From contig CM046879.1 of NCBI GenBank assembly GCA_025667525.1, positions 384,237,039 through 384,301,038 of the forward strand: 64,000 nt of DNA, written 5' to 3'. The stretch is from Glebionis coronaria. Lineage: Eukaryota > Streptophyta > Magnoliopsida > Asterales > Asteraceae. The notes below the pieces were generated by a model that searched no databases, was not told where the DNA came from, and was given only the letters and a program-made list of their open reading frames with translations. A program made the translations under genes and the position numbers. Shown one piece after another: positions 56,915 to 64,000 of this stretch. Each line of letters begins with the position of its first letter. Position 1 is the stretch's first letter.

Positions 56915-59437
56915 GAGCCCTAACTTTTGGTGAGCCTCTTGTTCCAGATTTTTGCTTAGTTCCCTTTTGTAATTCCTTTTTAAATTTAATGAAAGTTTGG
57001 TTTGTCAAAAAACTTTTGATTCTCTTTCAGTTTTCTTTAAAAGTTGGTATAAGTCTAAGCAAGAATCTGAGTTCCATTTTCATGTTACTACTTCTATTTT
57101 CACAAGTTTGAAATAGTTTGAAGTTGGTTTTCATATTTAAAAGTTTGAGATTTTTGTTTGTGTGCTAAATGAATCAAGGAGTCATCCTTGATTCTTGTGG
57201 GTTGTTTGTGCAGGCTTGGAAGCTAGTGGCTTTTTAAGCTGCCACTTAAGCTCAAAATATAGGGGGTGTGGATTGTACATCCTCTAGGTAAGTTCTTTTG
57301 AATCATTTTCAATAGATAATAAGTTTGATGCCTGTGTGATTAATATGGTTTGAATCTGCTTGTGCTTGCTTGTTATCAGTTGTTTATGTGGTTTGAGCCC
57401 TATTTGTGTGATTTTTCACTGGTTTGTTGGTTTTGAAACAAATTCGCAAGCTAAATATGCTAATCTAATACCATAAGGGGTGTTTGGGAATGCTCATGGT
57501 AGGGTAAGGATTTACTTATTAAACCTTGGGCGGTATAAAAAGTTGTTGTTCAAAGTCTAAGAGTTAAGATCCTATATTTGTCACTAAAACAGTCATATAT
57601 TTCAGGAAGTAAGAATGGGGATTTAAGTGGCTGATTTTAGTGATTTGACTTGTTAAATCTTGGTAATCAGTAGAGGGATGGTAAATCTAGGTTTTAGAAG
57701 TGGTGGTGTGTGATTTAACAGGCTGCTTATCGGATTGTTTGAAATCAAATCTCATTTGTTTAGTCAAACATATCAGTAAATTGTCTTGGTCTGCATGATT
57801 TTTGATCCATCTGTTTGAGTGTGTTCTTGTGGTTGATTTTATGATTTTTGAGTTTTTGTTGACTCCCAATAAGCCAAATCTTATTGGGGTGCCCTTGGTT
57901 CCAAAAATACTCAACAAGAAAGGCATGAACTCAAGCCAAAAACAGATCTGTTTAAGCAGCAGTGGGAACTCCTTTCCCACTGCTTGGTGCCACTGATAGT
58001 GTATTTTGTTCTTCAGCTTATTAATAAGCTATAATAGCTTATTCTAACTTGCAAAAAATTGCATTTGGTAATCAGTCTTCCTCAATTGACCCATTTAATC
58101 ATTCTAGAGCTTTTGGGCTTTTGACTTTAGGGTTTGACTAGAGAACCAACTTATTTGACTTTTTCATAAGTGCTTATTGTCTTATTCAGCTTATTTGGCT
58201 TTGCTTATTGGATTTTTCTTGATTGATTTGTATTAATTAAGTCATTTAGAGTCTTTTGCAAGTTAAATCATGTTCTGAAGTGGTCTTAATCTCTAAGTCG
58301 ACTATTTTGTCTTTTAGTGAAATCATATTTGGCTTATTTCCGGCTTATTGGTTAAGCTTTTTCAAAATTTCTTTTCACATATCTCTTTAGTATCCTATAA
58401 GAAGGTTGTGTGTCAAATTAGAGCTTATGGCATTAGCTTATGGCTTAATGGGCCAAAAAGCCCATTAAGAATAAGTTGTTAGTCATTTAAGCTGTGATAA
58501 GCTCATATTCAGCTTTTGGGCCTTTAGAGTTTTATGTTTAGAATTAAATTTTGAGTCGTACTGGACTTTTCAGCTTATTTGGTTGATTCTTGGCTTATTG
58601 GGCTAAAAAGCCCATTAAGGTGCACTGTTTTTGTTTTTAGCCCATTTGAGGGCCCAATAGGGCTATTTTGGTAATTTCACTTTCATTTTCTGTTTATTTA
58701 GGTTAAAATAAACTAGTTTGCAAGTTTTTAGAAAATTTATAATTTTTAGATTTTTATTATTATTTTAATATTATTTTAATATTAAAAATTGTTTTTAGTA
58801 TTTTTGCAACTTTTCCATTTCTCTTAGGTTAAATACATTAAGTTAGGATTTTTAAAACAATTAGATTATTTTTCTCATCATTTTATTAAATTTTAGGATT
58901 CTTTTAATATTTTAATAGTGTTTAATCATTTAAAAATAGTTTCAATTGGTTTTAAATTTTATAAAAATAGTTTTTAGTTTAATTAAGTCATTTTAGAGTT
59001 TTACAAATTGAAAAATCTTTATTTGGGCTTTTTATTAATTATTTTGATTTTTAGGGCTTTAATTAGCCTTTAAAAATAAATATTTTATTAAATAAAAGGT
59101 TTGAAAAAGTTTTTATCATTTGTAAACCTTAATTACATTTTTAATTATTTTTGGTGATTTTTTGGGAATTTTTAGAATTAATTTTTATTTTGTCACTTTT
59201 TACGGTTTTCCGTTTTATCGTCGTAGTGTAATTTTAACGTATCCGTCATTTCTATTTCTCATCTTTTCTTTCTTTCATATTAATCCAAAATCATTACAAG
59301 TTATTCACACACAAATACCTCCTTGGGAAACGAACTTTCACCTTTGGGTCATTAGGGCACGGTTTTCCTAAATCGTCGTACTTAATACTTACCGCATTTA
59401 CGCCTTTTTCGTAAAAGGTCGTATTTTACTACAATCA

Positions 59438-59893
59438 ATCACGTGCTTCAAAATCCAAATGCCATTTTTGAGGAATCTTCTAAAAAGGCCTCTTTACATG
59501 AGAAGTACGATCATTACGAGTTTTATCCCGAGATTGAGGAAATTATCGAACGAGAGCTAGCTCTTATGCCTCCACTTCCACCTACAAGTGAGGTTGATTT
59601 TTCCAAAATCGAGGAAGAACTGGATGAGTTGGAACGTCTTATTTTTAATGATGAACCAACTCACGTGACACAAAATCCCCTTCTCGAGGAGTTACCTAAT
59701 CAATACTCCTCATTTGAGAATGACGTTTACCACTTTTGTGAGGATCTAACTTATCAACGACCCCCACAAAAGAATGATGGTTTTGTGCTTGATCGTGATC
59801 TCTTTGAGATAGTTTCTAAAATCCTCAATGAGGATGACGAATATGTTGACCCCGATGGGGCGGTGTTCTTTGTTGATAAACGTTTTGAGAACT
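59438..59893 (+). pseudogene. Fragment of an Athila acidic linker/X-like frame
   Basis: 151 open codons (59443-59895) with no ATG at the 5' edge. It reads FYPEIEEIIERELALMPPLP ... NEDDEYVDPDGAVFF. Highly acidic, like X and the protease-RT linker, but I could not align it confidently to either. The left edge is the truncated LTR3; the right edge is the copia-2 LTR, whose TGTAAG supplies the stop codon. It is therefore an internal slice of a longer frame. Confidence 0.55.
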
Positions 59894-60253
59894 TGTAAGA
59901 CTTAAGCACACGACTTCACCAAATACGAAGAACATCATGGATTAAACCAAAAAAGAAAGATTAGATTAGATGAAGAATAAAGAAAAAAAAGAGGTTGTGA
60001 ATTCCTAGTGAGAGAAAGACATAAGTTTCTCTCTACGAACTATGAAGATGGAAAACACACACACACAAATGAGGTGTTTAGTGCCTTTTATACTACAAGT
60101 GTAAGAGTAGAAGGCCTTCCTCATTTGTGTGTTCGGGACTAATTCCCGTTACATACCAAACATTATACTAGAACTCTCAACACCATTATGTAGCTTTTTC
60201 CACGAGCTTCGCAACGGTATATTATATGACCATCACTTTAAATACGGCTAACA
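59894..60253 (-). repeat. copia-2 3' LTR
   Basis: About 360 bp, plus strand TGTAAGACTTAAGC...GGCTAACA. It is followed by ATATCCCCCTAAGGG (minus-strand polypurine tract, 60254-60268), so it is the 3' LTR of a minus-strand element related to copia-1. The minus strand has TATAAAAG near 60088. The left edge is inferred from TG...CA ends; the partner LTR is outside the window. Confidence 0.65.
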
Positions 60254-61565
60254 ATATCCCCCTAAGGGGTGGTCATGTAATATGTGACTTCACTTATTTG
60301 GTGTTGTTGACTTTGAAGCTCTTTGTCTTGAGAGTTCTTTCATAGTTTCTTTCACGACTTGTGATCTTGGATCTTTGATCTTCGCCTTCACTTGATCTTA
60401 AAACTTTTTCCTCTTGTGTTCTTGTGTCTTTCCCCACATACTCAAACTTTGATTTGATATGAAAGCTTGTTAACAATCTCCCTTGATCATCAGAGTAGCG
60501 GAAGTCTTTGTCTTTAGATGTTCTTGAGCTTTCTTCTTTTACATGAGCATGTGCTCTTGAATTACGACTCTTGAGGTTACACCTCCGTTTGCATTCCTCC
60601 GGTTTCCCGTTATACAATACGAATACTGTACTTGTGATTAGGTAAGTTCAAAGAACACCTGGACAGGGTTTCCGGCTGTGGTTTCCGTTCTCAATACTTG
60701 TATATATCGAAAGATATTTCAAAGTAAGGAGTGAATCATGCAGTTCCATTCTACTGATTAAGTCGTCAATTCATTTTCCTGAAACAAGTTTGAATCAATT
60801 AAGAATCAAACCATTGTTGCTTTCCAGTTGACACAAGTTAGATTCGTATGGAATCTCACAAGTCACCTACCGCAGTGCTGTTTGATGATGATACTGGAAG
60901 GATTTCCATTCGTCACTATAAATACTGAGGAGTATTACTCTGAATGTTATGGCAAGATCATAAAGATATTGCGTCGAGACCTGGAACGAGTTTGAATCAC
61001 AAAAACATCAAACCACTGTTGCTTTCCAGTTTAACATATGTTTAATTCAAGTGAATCTTACATATGACCTACCGCAGTGCTGTTTGATGTTAACACTGGA
61101 AGGATTTTCATTCATCATTGTGAATACTAAGGAGTATCACTCTGAATGTTCTGGCAATATCACAAGGATAGAGCGTAGGACTCTGTAAAATATCGCTTGT
61201 GTTCTAGTGATGAACAACAATTGATATATGGAATAAGTGTCCAAGTGAGATTTTTGATGAATCTCGTTGGCTCTAGACTCTATAAGTGTACGTTTATTTG
61301 GTGATCGGAGGCTGGAGTAGACTGCCACCTATTCAATATCTACTATCTCGGAGTGAGAAAGTTGATAGAAATGAGTTGAATTCTGTGACAATAAAACAAA
61401 CTTCTTTTGAGAGAAGCTTGAGTAGGTTGGGAAGGGTTGTGCATTGCATCACTGGGTCCATGATGCTTTGTCTTCAATACCAGAAATCATCAACTTGATT
61501 CTGATAGTAGATGTATTGACCCAGTCTGCCTAATTTGTATGGAGGGCTTCTTTCTTTACACCCTT
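60254..61565 (-). mobile_element. copia-2 internal region (3' part)
   Basis: Noncoding. It holds a two-unit repeat (CCTGAAAC at 60779, CCTGGAAC at 60980) equivalent to that of copia-1, and GTGATCGGAGGCTGGAG near 61301, also found at 38461 and 63074. A 107-codon minus frame (60294-60617) is rich in Lys/Arg/Glu and has no counterpart in the other copies, so I do not call it. It is interrupted at CCCTT by copia-3. Confidence 0.75.
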
Positions 61566-61896
61566 TGTAGGATATTGTAAATCTAGCTTATGTTTAGAGA
61601 GAGAAAGAGATAGAAATATGGTAAGAACACACACGCACACTTTGAGAGAGAAAGTATGAAAACATACTTCTACTATGTGTAAAGTTATGTGAACCAACAC
61701 CCTCTCCATCTAAGGAGAGGGTTTATATACCAAGACCATAAGATGGGATTGGGCTTACAATTGGGCCGGCCATACAAGCATGGACCAGGCTTTTCCTTGT
61801 TAGATATATATTAAGATATCTAGACTACGAGCTACTAATTAATATATTGTCGGAGTGACCGAATCTTCCTAAATACGTAAAAACATATTTCCAACA
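61566..61896 (-). repeat. copia-3 3' LTR
   Basis: 331 bp, TGTAGGATATTG...TTTCCAACA, same subfamily as copia-1. TATA (plus TTTATATA) at 61722 with the same 8-bp hairpin beside it. It is followed by ATCTCCCCCTAAGGG, the minus-strand polypurine tract. Confidence 0.9.
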
Positions 61897-64000
61897 ATCT
61901 CCCCCTAAGGGAGGTCACTCCAAACAAGGGCTTTACCCAAGTTACAATAATAAAATAAACCTAGCATACTATGCTTGTCTTGAGCTCGTAGTCTTCGTCT
62001 TTTTTTTTCTTTTTCTTTTCTGGTGAACATGCTGATGTGATCATTGATATCAATCTTGAGCATTAATCTCTTGCCTTGATCTTGTGCATCCATCACTTGT
62101 GATATTCGCCTCTACGTGACTTCATGTCCCACATACTTACACCTTCGTAATTCTTGAAAGCTTCAGAGTTCGATACAGCGGAAGACTTTGACTTTTAGGC
62201 TTTCCTGAATTAGATGAAGTATTATGTGCATAAAGTATAAGCATGCGGGGACGACTTCTTCTCGGATTCCACAACGCCACCGTCTTCAAATGCCGTAACA
62301 TAAGTAGACATGAACGAAATGGATTTGAACATTTCATTCTAATTCGGTAGCATTTTACCTCCGGTCGGTGAAGACCATTGGACGATATTAAATATCGTAC
62401 TTGTGGCTGGTAGATTTAATTAAAAATCTCCTTGACAAGATTTCGCGGGTAAACCCGTTCTCTTTACTCGACCGTCCAAAGCTGACTGCGAACGTAAAGA
62501 GTGAATCATTTGGATAAAATTATCCGCATGATTGAAGCCGTCAATTCCGATTCCTGGAACAAGTTTGATTCATTAAAGAACCACACCATCGTTGCTTTCC
62601 AGTTGTCACGAGCTTGATTCATATTGAATCTTGCAAGTTACCTACCAAGTGCTGTTTGATGTTAACACTAGAAGGATTTCCACTCATGACTGTGAACACT
62701 ATAGAGTGTCACTCTGAGTGTTCTGGCAAGATCACTAAGATATTGCGTAGAGGCCTGGAACGTGTTTAAGTTCAGTTAAGAGTTAAACCACTGTTTCTTT
62801 CCAGTTATCACAAGCTTGATTCATAACGAATCTCACAAGTCACCTGCCATGAGCTTTTGGATATTCGCTCAAGAAGGATTTCCATCTTCATTGTAAATAC
62901 TTTCATATTACTCGGATGTTCAGGCATGATCATGAAGATTTTGCGTAGGACTCTTAAGATCTTTCTTGCTTTTCACAGTGTGTGAAGAAGCAAGGAATTA
63001 TGAAAGTGTGTCCTAGTGAGATATTTGATGATCTCAAATGGCTCTAGATTCGATCGTGCATTTTGGATTTTAGTGATCGGAGGCTGGAGAGGAGTGCCAC
63101 CATTTCAATACAAATTTATTCGGAGTGAATAAATCAATAGATAATGCGTTGTCTCCGTGTGATTAAAACAAATACCTTTTGAGAGATCTAGAGTTAGCTG
63201 GGATGGGTTATGCATTGCATCACTGGGTCCATGATGTCTATCTTCAATATCGAGCATCATTAAAATGATCTCAATAGCGTATGTGTTGAACCGGTTTCTG
63301 CCTAAGGTTGTAAGGTGGGCTTCTTTCTTTAGACCCTTTATCTTTACAATTCTTTTTCATTCTTCAACCCCTTCAATGCTTACCAATACGTCATAACTAG
63401 CACCTTGTTGTGATTGTTCCAGTGCTAACTTAAGTACTTGGTCGGCATTCAGCTACGTTCACAATCTTTCTCCATCTTTCCTAAGGACTACTATATCTAG
63501 CTATGGAATGTCCTTGGGAAGATTCCTCCGGTTCTAGAAGAATCATTGGACTTAACCTATCCTACCATCCTTATGTCACCACAATCTTCATCGTCGTGAA
63601 ATAAATAGGTTTAGGGGTAAGTATATTTCACCATGAAATCCATATATCAAATCCATTTTGCTCCCCCTTAACATATGCCACGATATTCGAAAAGATTTCG
63701 CACATGTCGGGATGAGCCATCACCTTAAACCATTTGTGATAATTTCCCATATTAAATCACATTTTCTCCCCCATATTAAAAATATTAACCCAATCGATGT
63801 TTTTAATATCAATTTATTTAATGAAGTTTTAACAAAGGTTTTGGGAAGAAAAATGCATGTCCTTTTAATCTTCATGAGACCAATTTGTGAGAAATGACAC
63901 CGATTTGTAACATGATCACATATTCACCATATACGAATGAATTGAAAAGGTTGTACCTGATTGATGAGAACATCATATGTTAAGATCAAATGGTTCTTGT
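61897..64000 (-). mobile_element. copia-3 internal region, running off the window
   Basis: Collinear with copia-1 15334-15632 plus 37594-39365. It includes the two-unit repeat (62553, 62754) and the GGGGGAGA tracts near 63662 and 63772. At 62202-62212 it has TTTAGGCTTTCCTGAA, the uninterrupted form of the Athila-A target site. No coding sequence recognised; frames such as 63658-63897 are noncoding in the parallel copia-1 copy. Confidence 0.88.

Larger units (their letters stand above)
55865..59437 (+). repeat. LTR3: Athila-type LTR, 3' end replaced
   Basis: Starts TGATGAGATGG. GATGAGAT (55866-55873) pairs with ATCTCATC (55888-55895) as a terminal hairpin. TATA box at 56907. Homologous to LTR1 from about 57200 on. 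Homology stops near 59437, some 50 bp before the expected LTR end, where unrelated coding-like sequence begins. A GGTCCCT array lies in U3 at about 56170-56370. Confidence 0.75.

Noticed and set aside
60294..60617. 107-codon minus-strand frame in copia-2
   Set aside because: Low-complexity basic/acidic composition, no counterpart in the parallel copia-1 and copia-3 sequence.
1..64000. Any single-copy host gene
   Set aside because: Every open frame above 150 codons is explained by a retrotransposon, and the intervals between them are LTRs, leaders or 3' regions.

Overview
This window looks like plant nuclear DNA made almost entirely of LTR retrotransposons stacked inside one another. I see no host gene, no rRNA or tRNA gene and no prokaryotic feature. 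The evidence is: Ty3/gypsy elements of the Athila lineage (DLGAS protease, F-M-D-D reverse transcriptase, D,D35E integrase, tRNA-Asp-like primer site TGGCGCCGCTGCCGG), a decayed Ty3/gypsy element with chromovirus (Tekay/Del)-like pol, and Ty1/copia elements with a UBN2-type Gag. The copia Gag and its long linker to the protease resemble, from memory, the family that is very abundant in Asteraceae (Tanacetum, Artemisia). An Asteraceae plant is therefore my best guess, but that is inference.

Layout. (1) An old Athila-related base layer occupies 1-15011 and resumes at 55733-59893. It holds LTR1 (1-2790), a stop-ridden gag-protease (3580-5390), a long open acidic frame 'X' (5496-6815) where pol should be, a 3' region, LTR2 (8894-11919), an integrase remnant (11920-12963), another 3' region, LTR3 (55865-about 59437) and a short X-like fragment. 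(2) A minus-strand copia element, copia-1, inserted into this layer (15012-55727, 5-bp duplication ATGTC). (3) Copia-1 was itself hit twice: by Athila-A (15638-37588, duplication GCTTT) and by the decayed gypsy element T (42167-54227). (4) Athila-A was hit by Athila-B (19869-30780, duplication GTGAC) exactly between its protease and reverse transcriptase. (5) At the right edge, copia-2 (LTR 59894-60253) interrupts the base layer, and copia-3 (LTR 61566-61896, running off the window) interrupts copia-2. Copia-3 carries an uninterrupted version of the site where Athila-A landed, which confirms the nesting independently.

LTR-LTR divergence counted by eye follows the same order: copia-1 about 3.5%, T about 2-3% (sampled), Athila-A 7 substitutions in 1658 bp, Athila-B 2 substitutions in 1545 bp. 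Only Athila-B is structurally complete, with one open frame of 1892 codons for Gag, protease, reverse transcriptase, RNase H and integrase. Athila-A would be complete apart from Athila-B and a single-base deletion in integrase. Copia-1 is a Gag-only derivative whose pol is replaced by noncoding tandem repeats. T has nearly identical LTRs but a thoroughly decayed pol. The base-layer element with X has lost RT, RNase H and integrase. All three of these would have needed enzymes supplied in trans.

The less ordinary signals are mostly structural: a hairpin at the very start of three different Athila-type LTRs, paired stem-loops just after the pol stop in four copies with compensating changes, arrays of 23-24 TTCCG-core repeats downstream of the TATA box in two LTR subfamilies, a swapped capsid module between Athila-A and Athila-B, and the X frame that replaces pol.
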